Origin: Bacteroidales bacterium
GTDB lineage: Bacteria > Bacteroidota > Bacteroidia > Bacteroidales > UBA932
Reading direction: 5' to 3'
Length of the DNA: 34,581 nucleotides
Assembly (NCBI GenBank): GCA_017399865.1
Contig: JAFQAT010000063.1
Coordinates: forward strand, 1 to 34,581
Under the pieces are notes generated by a model. It did not search any database and was not told where the DNA came from. It saw only the letters and a list, made by a program, of their open reading frames with translations. Below, one piece after another: positions 1-7,328 of this stretch; the stretch's first letter is position 1; each line of letters opens with the position of its first letter. Made by a program: the position numbers and the translations under genes.

Positions 1-76
1 GCATCGCTGAAGAGGAAGGATTCGGCGGTGAGCAGTGAGGGAGAGATCCCGGTAAAGAGTATCGCAAAGGCGAGGG

Positions 77-97
77 ATGCCCGATCAGGTCGGGCAT
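77..97. repeat. Short intergenic palindromic hairpin (REP-like)
   Basis: Perfect 8-bp inverted repeat ATGCCCGA / TCGGGCAT with a 5-nt loop. The words GGGCATGAC recur at 92-100 and 106-114. Palindromes around GATCnnGTCGGGCATGAC are a familiar intergenic repeat type in Bacteroidales genomes (recollection, not checked). No gene is visible in 1-187 on either strand, so this stretch holds only this hairpin and the terminator-like hairpin that follows it. Confidence 0.6.
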
Positions 98-124
98 GAC
101 GGAAAGGGCATGACTTAATTTTAC

Positions 125-161
125 ATAATAAAAGCCATGTCAATCCGAGAACTGACATGGC
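125..161 (-). terminator. Probable intrinsic terminator of the DUF4143 gene
   Basis: A perfect 9-bp stem (GCCATGTCA at 134-142 paired with TGACATGGC at 153-161) with a 10-nt loop. Read on the minus strand it is followed directly by TTTTATTATG, a U-rich tail. It lies 26 bp downstream of the stop codon of the minus-strand gene at 188-592, which is where its terminator would be expected. Confidence 0.65.
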
Positions 162-187
162 AAATTAAACAGGTTGTTTAGATATTT

Positions 188-592
188 TTACAAGAGAGGC
201 GTCATATAGGCAGGAACATAGAGGGTTTCCTCTTCGCGGACAAAGTCCTTAGTATAGATCAGATATCTATCCTTAATTCGGCTGGAGTACTTCGCACTAA
301 ATGCATCCAAAGATGCATGAGCCTTATATCCTGATGACTTGACTTCAACCGGGCAGAGTTTCGCTCCTCTAGAAAGGAGGAAGTCAACCTCGTAATAATG
401 CTTTTCATCCTTTGGCCATGTATGGTAGAAGAGCTTGTTTCCTGAAGCCACCAACATCTGGGCGACAAGATTCTCATATACATATCCCAAATTCACCGGA
501 AGCTTATCTGTCAGCAACTTGTCATATATGACGTTCTCGGTAAAGTCCTTATCCCAGAAAGCAAGAGTGATGAAAAGACCTGTATTGCTCAT
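188..592 (-). pseudogene. Truncated DUF4143 protein (C-terminal part of an AAA+ ATPase/DUF4143 family member)
   Basis: Encodes 134 residues from the ATG at 592. The sequence matches the C-terminal DUF4143 domain of the large Bacteroidales AAA+/DUF4143 family: an N-terminal DTGL-like segment (NTGLFITLAF), YENLVAQ, EVDFLL and PVEVKSS. EVDFL plus EVKS resembles the D...ExK core of PD-(D/E)XK nuclease folds. Full-length relatives have about 400 residues with an N-terminal P-loop ATPase; that part is absent, since the 300 bp upstream hold only repeats and a remnant ORF. An earlier in-frame ATG at 634 exists, but the promoter at 602-631 lies after it, so 592 is preferred. It may be a decaying fragment, or an expressed stand-alone domain because it has a promoter and terminator of its own. 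Function unknown. Confidence 0.7.
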
Positions 593-601
593 ATTTTCCA
601 G

Positions 602-631
602 CAAATATAAAGATAAATTACAGATAATCAA
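602..631 (-). promoter_or_regulatory. Bacteroidetes-type promoter of the DUF4143 fragment
   Basis: On the minus strand TTG (631-629), 19 nt, then TATATTTG (609-602), matching the -33/-7 consensus TTTG/TAnnTTTG of Bacteroidetes. The last G is 9 nt before the ATG at 592, so the leader would be only a few nucleotides long. Confidence 0.6.
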
Positions 632-647
632 CAACTAACAAAAACAT

Positions 648-736
648 TTCCCGATTCCCCCGAGATTTTATTTACCCAAATCCCCGATTCCCCCAAGATT
701 TTTTCTATCAAGATCCCCGGTTTCCCCGAGATTTTA
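648..736. repeat. Three direct repeats with an exact 33-bp period
   Basis: Units begin near 648, 681 and 714. The shared core is a C-rich run around CCCGATTCCCCC followed by (G/A)AGATTTTA; equivalent bases (for example G653, G686, G719) are exactly 33 bp apart. The third unit is complete only in its core and ends at 736. The minus strand stays open through all three units as an 11-residue repeat (KI(S/L)G(E/K)(S/P)G...) ending in a TGA near 631, but no start codon precedes it. Together with the following remnant ORF it fills the non-coding stretch 635-966. Confidence 0.8.
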
Positions 737-850
737 GGATTTCTTCACCATAGCAATCAACGCCTTCAACTGCTCCGGAGTAAGTCCTTTGAGCTCTTCC
801 ATAATGTCAGCATCATCATTCAACTTCAGGAGCCTTGAGTTGAACTCCAT
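734..850 (-). pseudogene. Short remnant ORF upstream of the repeats
   Basis: A 38-residue ORF from the ATG at 850 (an in-frame ATG at 940 gives 68 residues, but that extension runs through the guaD promoter). The end is a protein-like amphipathic segment, MEELKGLTPEQLKALIAMVKK. The stop codon lies inside the third 33-bp repeat unit. I do not recognise the family. It reads like the C-terminal tail of a larger protein whose front has been lost, as with the DUF4143 fragment next to it. It could also be chance. Confidence 0.3.
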
Positions 851-873
851 CTGCCTACTAATCCGCGGCACCG

Positions 874-907
874 TTGCCGGTACTTTCGCATGAATTGTGT
901 ATATTTG
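874..907 (+). promoter_or_regulatory. Promoter of the guanine deaminase gene
   Basis: TTG at 874-876, a 23-nt spacer and TATATTTG at 900-907. This places transcription start near 913 and shows that the long upstream in-frame extension of the ORF is not translated; the ATG at 967 is the start. Confidence 0.6.
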
Positions 908-966
908 CAGGAGCTGCCGGTGAGCGCCGGCAGAGTTCATTTGTTGAATTGCTGAAAACTGATAGT

Positions 967-1482
967 ATGGAAAAGAATCAGAGAAAGTATCTTGCTGAGA
1001 CCGTGAACTATTCGGAGGAAGATGCGAAGTTCATGATGATGGCGATTAATCTGTCTGAAGACAACATTGATTCCGGAGGAGGCCCTTTCGGAGCGGTAAT
1101 CGTGCGTGATGGTGAAGTGATTGCGACCGGCACCAACAGGGTGGTTCCTAATGCAGACCCTACAGCGCACGCTGAAGTCATGGCTATCCGCAACGCATGT
1201 GCAGCTCTGGGTACCTTCCAGCTGACAGGATGTACGGTATACAGTTCATGCGAGCCTTGCCCTATGTGCCTGAGCGCATTGTATTGGGCCGGCGTAAGCA
1301 GGATATGCTACGGAAACACCAAGGATGATGCAAAGGCTATTGACTTTGATGATTCCTTCATATATGACCAGCTGGAGCTCGATTACGAGGACCGTTCGAT
1401 CAGATGCGAGCATTTCATGCGTTCCTATGCATTGAGAGCATTCCGCAAATGGGATGAGAAGAAGGACAAGACACCGTATTGA
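967..1482 (+). CDS. guaD: Guanine deaminase (cytidine-deaminase fold)
   Basis: 171 residues, the usual size of the small GuaD family. It hydrolyses guanine to xanthine and ammonia in the cytoplasm. The zinc site is visible: HAE at residues 68-70 (His68 ligand, Glu70 proton shuttle) and PCPMC with Cys98 and Cys101. The order GPFGAVIV, DPTAHAEV, SSCEPCPMC and FDDSFIY closely follows Bacillus subtilis GuaD rather than TadA. The start at 967 was chosen because the promoter lies at 874-907. The product xanthine is the substrate of the phosphoribosyltransferase encoded at 3062, which supports the assignment. The gene ends at 1482 with no spacer to the convergent trkH gene. Activity on other purines or pterins is possible, since the family is broad. 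Confidence 0.88.
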   Translation: MEKNQRKYLAETVNYSEEDAKFMMMAINLSEDNIDSGGGPFGAVIVRDGEVIATGTNRVVPNADPTAHAEVMAIRNACAALGTFQLTGCTVYSSCEPCPMCLSALYWAGVSRICYGNTKDDAKAIDFDDSFIYDQLELDYEDRSIRCEHFMRSYALRAFRKWDEKKDKTPY

Positions 1483-2949
1483 TTATCTGCCTGAGGAGTT
1501 CTTTCTGAAATCCGATATCAGGTGCAGCACTGCAAGAACAGGGAAGATCTCGAGACGTCCAAGAAACATTACAGCCGTATATACTATCTTGGCAAAGACA
1601 GGTTGCGAGGCGTAATTTCCCATTGTTCCCAACGAGCCTAATCCCGGACCTACGTTTCCGAGAGAGGCCAAAGTTCCGGAAAAGGCATCAGAGATCTCCA
1701 CTCCGGACATCAGCACCGCCATAAATGACATGAAGAGGATGAACACATAGGCCACAAAATAGAGAAAGACGGCAGACACCTGATCATTGCTGACTGTATG
1801 GCCGTCTACTTTAGTGCAGAAGACTGATGACGGATGGAGACGCCGTCTGAATTCATTTCCTATTTCCTTGAATATTATCAGCATGCGGTCTGCCTTGATA
1901 CCTCCTGTAGTCGAACCCGAACACCCGCAATGAAAGGCGGCCAAAAGGAGGAATACATTCGCAAGCACCGGCCATAAGGCATTATCGGCATTACCGAATC
2001 CTGTGGTAGATATGAAGCTGACGACCTGAAACACAGAGTCCAGGAGGGCTTTGCCGAATGAAGCGTATCCACCCTGGAGCATCAGTACAAACGTGACGAA
2101 AAGCGACAGCACCAGTATCACGTTCAGATAATATCTGGTTACGGAATTTCTGACCGGAGCAAGGAACTTTTTTGCAAGCATCGCATATATGACTCCAAAA
2201 TGCATCGACGCCAGAATCATAAAGACGATGATGATGACATCTATGACCGGAGAGTCGTAATGCATTATGGATGCATTTCTGGTGCTGAAACCGCCTGTGG
2301 CTATGGTACTGAAGGAATGGTTGACGGCATCGAAGAAAGACATGCCGGCCAGTTTCAGAAGCAAAGTTTCAACTGCTGTCAGTCCGATATAGACAGAAAG
2401 CATGATTCTCGGCACATTGGCTGAACGGTAACGGTATCCGTATTTGGACAACGAGGAAAGTTCGAGGTTCGACAGCTTGAATTTTAATGAACTTGCATCA
2501 GGAATTATCAGAAGAAGGAAGACCACGACACCCAGCCCTCCGATGAAATGGGTGGAAGAACGCCAGAAAAGAAGGCTCCGGGGCAGGCTTTCGATATCTG
2601 TAAGTATCGTAGATCCAGTCGTGGTGTAGCCTGAAACACTTTCAAACCACGCATTGACCAAAGTGAATTCACCCCCGTAAAGCACATAAGGCAGCATTCC
2701 TACTACGAATGACATAAGCCAGGCAACAACTATGGTGATATAACCATCCTGGACGGAGTTCTCGTGACCACGCCGCACAAATATCAACGGGAAGGCACCC
2801 ATTATGGAAGTGATAAGGAAACTGATCACCAATGGTGCAAAAGCTTCATCCATACCATCCGATACTGAGACCAGAACAGACAACATCATAAATAAGGCGT
2901 TAACCAGCAACGCCTTACCTACATTTGAAGATATCGCCTTTATATTCAT
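1483..2949 (-). CDS. trkH: Trk-type potassium uptake transmembrane subunit
   Basis: 488 residues, typical TrkH length. An inner-membrane K+ channel-like subunit that normally works with the cytoplasmic NAD/ATP-binding TrkA, which is not in this window. Four pore loops can be seen: SGYTTTGST (about 106-114), FSTIATGGFST (about 213-223), FISTTGFGNAD (about 310-320) and SLGNVGPGLG (about 430-439), each with the filter glycine. They are separated by hydrophobic membrane segments, and SGSTTGGIK is the characteristic cytoplasmic loop after the third pore helix. The gene is divergent from xpt (112 bp apart) and abuts guaD tail to tail. TATCTTTA (2962-2955, minus) is a possible weak -7 element only 5 nt before the ATG. 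Confidence 0.93.
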   Translation of the reverse strand: MNIKAISSNVGKALLVNALFMMLSVLVSVSDGMDEAFAPLVISFLITSIMGAFPLIFVRRGHENSVQDGYITIVVAWLMSFVVGMLPYVLYGGEFTLVNAWFESVSGYTTTGSTILTDIESLPRSLLFWRSSTHFIGGLGVVVFLLLIIPDASSLKFKLSNLELSSLSKYGYRYRSANVPRIMLSVYIGLTAVETLLLKLAGMSFFDAVNHSFSTIATGGFSTRNASIMHYDSPVIDVIIIVFMILASMHFGVIYAMLAKKFLAPVRNSVTRYYLNVILVLSLFVTFVLMLQGGYASFGKALLDSVFQVVSFISTTGFGNADNALWPVLANVFLLLAAFHCGCSGSTTGGIKADRMLIIFKEIGNEFRRRLHPSSVFCTKVDGHTVSNDQVSAVFLYFVAYVFILFMSFMAVLMSGVEISDAFSGTLASLGNVGPGLGSLGTMGNYASQPVFAKIVYTAVMFLGRLEIFPVLAVLHLISDFRKNSSGR

Positions 2950-3003
2950 CGAGGTAAAGATATAAAATATCCCTTGTTTATATCATATTTCATTCGAAAA
3001 ATG

Positions 3004-3011
3004 TATTTTTG
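3004..3011 (+). promoter_or_regulatory. -7 element of the xpt-permease operon
   Basis: TATTTTTG fits TAnnTTTG and is followed by a 50-nt leader to the ATG at 3062. No well-placed -33 TTTG is seen; the nearest TTG (2974-2976) is 27 nt upstream. The leader is too short for a purine riboswitch plus expression platform. Confidence 0.45.
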
Positions 3012-3061
3012 CAGGCTGTATACGGGCCCGTACTGTCCGAAGCACTATAAAGACAATACCT

Positions 3062-3628
3062 ATGAAGCAACTTAAAGAACGTATATTGAACGACGGAAAA
3101 TGTTTTCCGGGAGGCATATTGAAGGTCGACAACTTCATCAACCACCAGATGGACCCTGTCCTTATGCGCGAGATGGCGAAAGAACTTGTGAAAAGGTTCT
3201 CGAACCATCAGATCAACAAGGTGATCACCATCGAGGCCAGCGGCATAGCACCTGCAATCATGGTCGGGGCGCTTCTTGACGTTCCGGTTCTGTTCGCAAA
3301 GAAGAAGGTGCCCAGCACAATGGAGAACATGCTGGTGACCGAAGTCTTCTCCTTCACCAAAGGACGTTCATATACCGTATGTGTAAGCGGCGATTATCTG
3401 TGCAAGGATGACAGAGTGCTTTTCATCGACGACTTTCTGGCCAACGGCAATGCCGCCAAAGGAATCATCGACCTTATAAATCAGGCCGGAGCATCGCTTG
3501 AAGGTATGGGATTCCTGATTGAAAAAGGATTCCAGACCGGAGGCAATGAACTTCGAAGCCTCGGGATCCACGTCGAATCCCTGGCTATAATCGACAGTCT
3601 TGACAATTGCACCATTAAGCTGAGATAA
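3062..3628 (+). CDS. xpt: Xanthine phosphoribosyltransferase
   Basis: 188 residues, the usual length of Xpt. It converts xanthine and PRPP to XMP in the cytoplasm, feeding GMP synthesis. The PRPP-binding signature is [14 protein letters not shown] (about residues 118-131), preceded by the hood and flexible-loop segments [11 protein letters not shown] (about 54-64) and [10 protein letters not shown] (about 78-87), all typical of the B. subtilis Xpt type. The permease gene starts 3 nt after the stop codon, so the two are surely co-transcribed. Combined with guaD upstream, this gives a guanine/xanthine salvage route. The related adenine PRTs have a different hood region, so confidence is high. 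Confidence 0.93.
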   Translation: MKQLKERILNDGKCFPGGILKVDNFINHQMDPVLMREMAKELVKRFSNHQINKVITIEASGIAPAIMVGALLDVPVLFAKKKVPSTMENMLVTEVFSFTKGRSYTVCVSGDYLCKDDRVLFIDDFLANGNAAKGIIDLINQAGASLEGMGFLIEKGFQTGGNELRSLGIHVESLAIIDSLDNCTIKLR

Positions 3629-3631
3629 AGA

Positions 3632-4945
3632 ATGAACGAAAACGGACTCATCTACGGTCTTGAAGAAAGGCCTCCTTTGAAAGACACTCTGTTTGCGGCA
3701 CTGCAACATCTTCTGGCCATATTTGTGGCCATCATCACCCCTCCTCTCATTGTTGCCGGTGCGCTTGGTCTTGACATTCAGACCACCAGCTACCTTGTTT
3801 CGATGTCGCTTTTCGTGTCTGGTATAGCGACATTCGTTCAATGCAGGAAAGTCGGACCGGCAGGCTGCGGCCTTCTCTGTGTCCAGGGAACAAGCTTTTC
3901 GTTCATCAGTCCGATCATAATGGCAGGAGCAATAGGCGGTCTGCCGGCAATTTTCGGCGCTACGATGGTCGGAGCTCTGGCCGAAGTGTTCATCAGCAGG
4001 ATCCTCAAATATGCCATGAAGATCATAACCCCTCTGGTGTCCGGCATTGTCGTAACCCTTATCGGCATGAGTCTCATCAAGGTGGGAATCACATCTTGCG
4101 GAGGTGGTACGGCAGCCCTTGAAAACGGGACTTTCGGTTCATTCCAGAACCTTGGGATCGCTGCTCTGGTACTAGTGCTGATAGTACTGTTCAACAGGAG
4201 TTCGAACAGATATCTCAGAATGGGATCGATCATAATCGGCATAACAATCGGTTATGTCGTGTCGTATTTCTGCGGAATGGTGGATTTCAGCGATATGCCT
4301 GAGTATTCGATCTTCAATGTTCCGATGCCGTTCAAATTTGGAGTGTCATTCAACTTTTCTGCAATTCTGGCGTTTGCCCTTGTCTATGTAATAACAGCTA
4401 TTGAAGCGTACGGAGACATAACCGCCAATTCACTCATATCAGGAGAACCCGTTGAAGGAGAGAAATTCCTTAAAAGGGCTCAGGGAGGAATTCTTGCAGA
4501 CGGTGTGAATTCACTTCTGGCCGGAATGCTCAATTCCTTCCCGAATTCAATATTCGCACAGAATAACGGTATGATTCAGCTTACAGGAGTAGCAAGCCGC
4601 TATGTCGGTTACTTCATCGCATTGTTCCTCGTGCTGCTGGGTTTCTTCCCTATAGTAGGTGTAATATTCTCCTTTATGCCTGACCCTGTGCTTGGAGGAG
4701 CGACTCTCCTGATGTTCGGTACCGTAGCTTCGGCAGGAGTCAAGATCATAGCATCTCAGAAGATTGACCGTAAGGCCACTCTGGTCATTGCCATAAGTTT
4801 CAGCATGGGACTGGGAGTCGAGCTTTATCCTGAGATACTGTCTCAATTCCCTGAAACTGTAAAGAACATATTCTCATCAGGCATCACCACAGGAGGCCTC
4901 GCTGCAATAATCTCAAATATGGTTATCCGTATCAAGGGAGAATAG
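3632..4945 (+). CDS. NCS2 family nucleobase permease, probably xanthine (or uracil/xanthine)
   Basis: 437 residues, about 14 hydrophobic segments, in the NCS2 (nucleobase:cation symporter 2) family. It imports a purine base across the inner membrane with protons. Recognisable parts are GPAGCGLLCVQGTSFSFI near residue 76 (the QGTSFSF half-helix of the substrate site), ITAIEAYGDITANSLISGEP (about 254-273) and FPNSIFAQNNGMIQLTGVASR (NCS2 signature, about 301-321). Xanthine is the likely substrate because the gene follows xpt by 3 nt. The stop codon is 2 bp from the stop of the convergent methionine sulfoxide reductase gene, with no clear terminator between them. The exact substrate cannot be read from the sequence. 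Confidence 0.88.
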   Translation: MNENGLIYGLEERPPLKDTLFAALQHLLAIFVAIITPPLIVAGALGLDIQTTSYLVSMSLFVSGIATFVQCRKVGPAGCGLLCVQGTSFSFISPIIMAGAIGGLPAIFGATMVGALAEVFISRILKYAMKIITPLVSGIVVTLIGMSLIKVGITSCGGGTAALENGTFGSFQNLGIAALVLVLIVLFNRSSNRYLRMGSIIIGITIGYVVSYFCGMVDFSDMPEYSIFNVPMPFKFGVSFNFSAILAFALVYVITAIEAYGDITANSLISGEPVEGEKFLKRAQGGILADGVNSLLAGMLNSFPNSIFAQNNGMIQLTGVASRYVGYFIALFLVLLGFFPIVGVIFSFMPDPVLGGATLLMFGTVASAGVKIIASQKIDRKATLVIAISFSMGLGVELYPEILSQFPETVKNIFSSGITTGGLAAIISNMVIRIKGE

Positions 4946-4947
4946 CA

Positions 4948-5394
4948 TCAAAGCACCGCAACGATTCTCTCCAGCCATTCACGGTCTGTGGCGTCGAAGG
5001 TGCCGAAGGCGGTGCTGTCGATATCCAGGACAGCGATTACTGTTTCACCGCGGAAGACGGGGACTACGATCTCGCTGTTAGAGGCGCTGCTGCAGGCGAT
5101 GTGGCCGGGAAACTTATGGACATCAGGGACAACGACTGTAGCTTTCCTCTCCCAGGCGGTTCCGCAGACGCCTTTTCCAAAACCGATCCTGCAGCAGGCC
5201 ACCGGCCCCTGGAAAGGGCCGAGGACCAGCAGCCCTGACGTCTGGTCGACACGATAGAAACCGGTCCACCAGAACCCGAATTCATGATGGAGCATGGCAG
5301 CTGCATTGGCCATATTGGCAATCAAGTCGTCTTCGTCGGCGACCAGAGCCTTGATCTGCTCGAATAAAGTCTTATATTTTTCAATCTTGTTCAT
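4948..5394 (-). CDS. msrC: Free methionine-(R)-sulfoxide reductase (GAF domain)
   Basis: 148 residues forming one GAF domain, the normal size of fRMsr. It reduces free L-methionine-(R)-sulfoxide in the cytoplasm using thioredoxin; thioredoxin is encoded at 24123. The three cysteines of the family are present: Cys67 (or Cys68) and Cys77 in GPVACCRIGFGKGVCGTAW and Cys101 in FPGHIACSSASNSEIV, which align with E. coli MsrC Cys84, Cys94 and Cys118. The second cysteine at 68 is extra relative to E. coli. The promoter at 5402-5432 leaves only 7 nt between the -7 box and the ATG, so the mRNA is likely leaderless or nearly so. Confidence 0.92.
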   Translation of the reverse strand: MNKIEKYKTLFEQIKALVADEDDLIANMANAAAMLHHEFGFWWTGFYRVDQTSGLLVLGPFQGPVACCRIGFGKGVCGTAWERKATVVVPDVHKFPGHIACSSASNSEIVVPVFRGETVIAVLDIDSTAFGTFDATDREWLERIVAVL

Positions 5395-5401
5395 AGCGGA
5401 A

Positions 5402-5432
5402 CAAAATTAAGAATTTCTGTGAGTGCATCAAA
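5402..5432 (-). promoter_or_regulatory. Consensus promoter of the fRMsr gene
   Basis: Minus-strand TTTG (5432-5429), 19-nt spacer, TAATTTTG (5409-5402): a full match to the Bacteroidetes -33/-7 pattern. Only 7 nt separate the -7 box from the ATG at 5394. Confidence 0.75.
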
Positions 5433-5483
5433 AAAATCAGCGAAACCCGTAAAAACCACGATTAACGAACCGGTGTTTGTTTC

Positions 5484-5491
5484 TAAATTTG
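5484..5491 (+). promoter_or_regulatory. -7 element of the LytS-LytTR two-component operon
   Basis: TAAATTTG, 22 nt before the ATG at 5514. No good -33 TTTG at the right distance; TTTG at 5476-5479 is too close. This may mean the promoter needs an activator. Confidence 0.45.
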
Positions 5492-5513
5492 TATCATCCA
5501 ATGGTATATTCTC

Positions 5514-6638
5514 ATGACAGCAGAAAAACGGGGTTACATTGCAGGTTACGACATCTATTCCTCCAGGAATGAGAAGGTACTGTATGGTGTAATATGGTCT
5601 GCGATGATGATCCTGCCTGTTGTGCTGGAATTGTGGAACCTTATAAGCGATTCGAGATTCGATTGGGACTTCGTATTGAGATGGTGGTCGGGCATGTTGC
5701 CGCTTATACTCCTGTTTATAATTCATAACCAGTTCCTTATTCCGAATCTCATGAAGAGGGGAAAGATAGGAGCATACATTCTTTCGATCCTGATCCTGAC
5801 AGCGGCATATGCCGGGTATGTGCTTCTTTCGATGCCGCCGAAGCCGCCGATGCCTCATATGAATCCGATGCCTCCGATTCATCACATGCCGGTTCACAAG
5901 CGCCCGCTGCCTTTCCATTTCCACCTTCTGTTCAAGCTTATGCTTGCGGTTCTGACAATGGGTCTGAACGTCGCCATATCATTGCTGTTCACATACACCC
6001 GCGACCAGGCGGCAAGGAAGGAACTGGAAAACCGCAGATTGCAGGAAGAGCTTAAGTATCTGAAGCAGCAGATCAGCCCGCACTTTCTGATGAATGTCCT
6101 CAACAACATCCACGAGATGACGGAGGAGAATGTCAAGGAAGCGCAGGATATGATCCTGGAACTTTCGTATCTGCTGAGATACGTCCTGTATGAAAGCGAA
6201 AAGGATATGACCACCCTCAGATCGGAATGCCTCTTCATATCCAGCTACATCTCATTGATGAAGCAGAGATATGTAGAAGACATCGTCACAGTGGCGGCCG
6301 AAATGCCGGAAAGCATTTCCGAAGACATAAGCATCCCTCCGCTGCTGTTCATTTCATTCATTGAAAACGCCTTCAAGCACGGCATCAGCTACAACAGCAA
6401 GTCTTTCATTGACATCAGCCTGAATGAGAAGGACGGCGAGATATTCTTCCTGTGCAGAAACAGCATCCCTGCCGAAAGAAACAATGCAGCCATAGGAGGA
6501 GTCGGACTGTCGAATGTAAAGAGAAGACTGAATCTTCTCTATGGCAACAGCTATTCTCTGAACATCAGTACGGACAACAATATCTATTCAGTAAACCTGA
6601 CAATACCAAGTGATGAACATAAGATGCATGATAATTGA
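5514..6638 (+). CDS. LytS-type sensor histidine kinase with a Pro/Met/His-rich periplasmic loop
   Basis: 374 residues. Four membrane segments (about 23-44, 54-74, 86-107, 138-160) are followed by a short helix and a His_kinase (PF06580) plus HATPase_c module. The phosphoacceptor is His190 in QQISPHFLMNVLNNI; the N box is PPLLFISFIENAFKHG, and the G box is GGVGLSNVKRRL. KRGK between TM2 and TM3 fits a cytoplasmic loop, so residues 108-137 between TM3 and TM4 face the periplasm. That loop has 11 Pro, 6 His and 4 Met in 30 residues, which suggests metal binding, though this is inference. The kinase overlaps the response regulator gene by 26 nt, so they form one operon. Usual family motif is NPHFLFN; here it is SPHFLMN. 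The ligand is unknown. Confidence 0.9.
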   Translation: MTAEKRGYIAGYDIYSSRNEKVLYGVIWSAMMILPVVLELWNLISDSRFDWDFVLRWWSGMLPLILLFIIHNQFLIPNLMKRGKIGAYILSILILTAAYAGYVLLSMPPKPPMPHMNPMPPIHHMPVHKRPLPFHFHLLFKLMLAVLTMGLNVAISLLFTYTRDQAARKELENRRLQEELKYLKQQISPHFLMNVLNNIHEMTEENVKEAQDMILELSYLLRYVLYESEKDMTTLRSECLFISSYISLMKQRYVEDIVTVAAEMPESISEDISIPPLLFISFIENAFKHGISYNSKSFIDISLNEKDGEIFFLCRNSIPAERNNAAIGGVGLSNVKRRLNLLYGNSYSLNISTDNNIYSVNLTIPSDEHKMHDN

Positions 6639-7320
6639 CGACGAGCCTCTGGCTTTGAAGAAGCTTAAACGTCATATCCTCAAGTACCCTTTCCTTGAAC
6701 TCGCAGCCGCCTGCCACAGTGTGGAAATGGCGACACGCTTCATGGAGTCAAACGATGTGGACCTGATATATGTCGACATAAACATGCCTGACATCAACGG
6801 GCTTGACTTCATCAGGTCGCTGGAGAATCCCCCTATGGTCGTATTCGTGACAGCCTACCCGGAATATGCGGTCGAGAGCTACAAGGTAAATGCCCTGGAC
6901 TACCTTCTCAAGCCATACGGAAGCAAAGACTTCAACAGGACGGCAGAAAAGGTCTACAGACACTGGCAGCTTCTTCAGAATCAGGCGGCCAGTGTCGGGT
7001 CCGGGGAAGAGAACGTACTGTACCTGAAAAGCGACCACCGCTTCGTCCGTGTCGAATGCGACGACATAAGATTCATCGAAGGGCAGAGCGAATACCTGAA
7101 GATCCACCTTGTTTCGGAAGAGGCCTTCCTGACACATATGACCTTCAGGCAGATCAGTGACAACCTTCCGAACAATTTCATACAGATACACCGTTCATAC
7201 ATCGCGAACATGAAGCACGTCACGTCAGCGGAACGTACGTTCGTACTCCTGGATGACGGTACACGCCTCCCGGTCAGCGACTCGAGAAGAAGTATCCTGA
7301 TGCACTACATGGGCAAATAA
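6613..7320 (+). CDS. LytTR family response regulator
   Basis: 235 residues from the ATG at 6613 (a GTG at 6610 and an ATG at 6625 are alternatives; 6613 keeps the usual distance to IIDDEP). Receiver domain about 3-120 with acidic Asp9/Asp10, phosphoacceptor Asp55 in YVDINMPDINGLDF, Thr80 and Lys100. LytTR DNA-binding domain about 135-235 with FIEGQSEYLKIHL and FIQIHRSYIANMKHV. It takes the phosphoryl group from the upstream LytS kinase, whose 3' end it overlaps by 26 nt, and regulates transcription by binding paired repeats. Its targets are unknown; the SGNH hydrolase and membrane LytTR gene next door are natural candidates. Confidence 0.95.
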   Translation: MNIRCMIIDDEPLALKKLKRHILKYPFLELAAACHSVEMATRFMESNDVDLIYVDINMPDINGLDFIRSLENPPMVVFVTAYPEYAVESYKVNALDYLLKPYGSKDFNRTAEKVYRHWQLLQNQAASVGSGEENVLYLKSDHRFVRVECDDIRFIEGQSEYLKIHLVSEEAFLTHMTFRQISDNLPNNFIQIHRSYIANMKHVTSAERTFVLLDDGTRLPVSDSRRSILMHYMGK

Positions 7321-7328
7321 GGGCAGAA

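Noticed and set aside
36-66. Mobile element end at the left edge
   Set aside because: No transposase or paired terminal inverted repeats are visible; only a short REP-like hairpin can be supported.
648-736. CRISPR array
   Set aside because: The unit repeats tandemly with a 33-bp period and no unique spacers, only three copies, and no cas genes are nearby.
3012-3061. Purine riboswitch before xpt
   Set aside because: The predicted leader is only about 45 nt, too short for the aptamer, and the conserved purine aptamer loops are not seen.
4938-4969. Hairpin GAGAAT/ATTCTC at the permease/fRMsr junction as a bidirectional terminator
   Set aside because: Only 6 bp, mostly A/T, with a 20-nt loop and no T-run on either strand.
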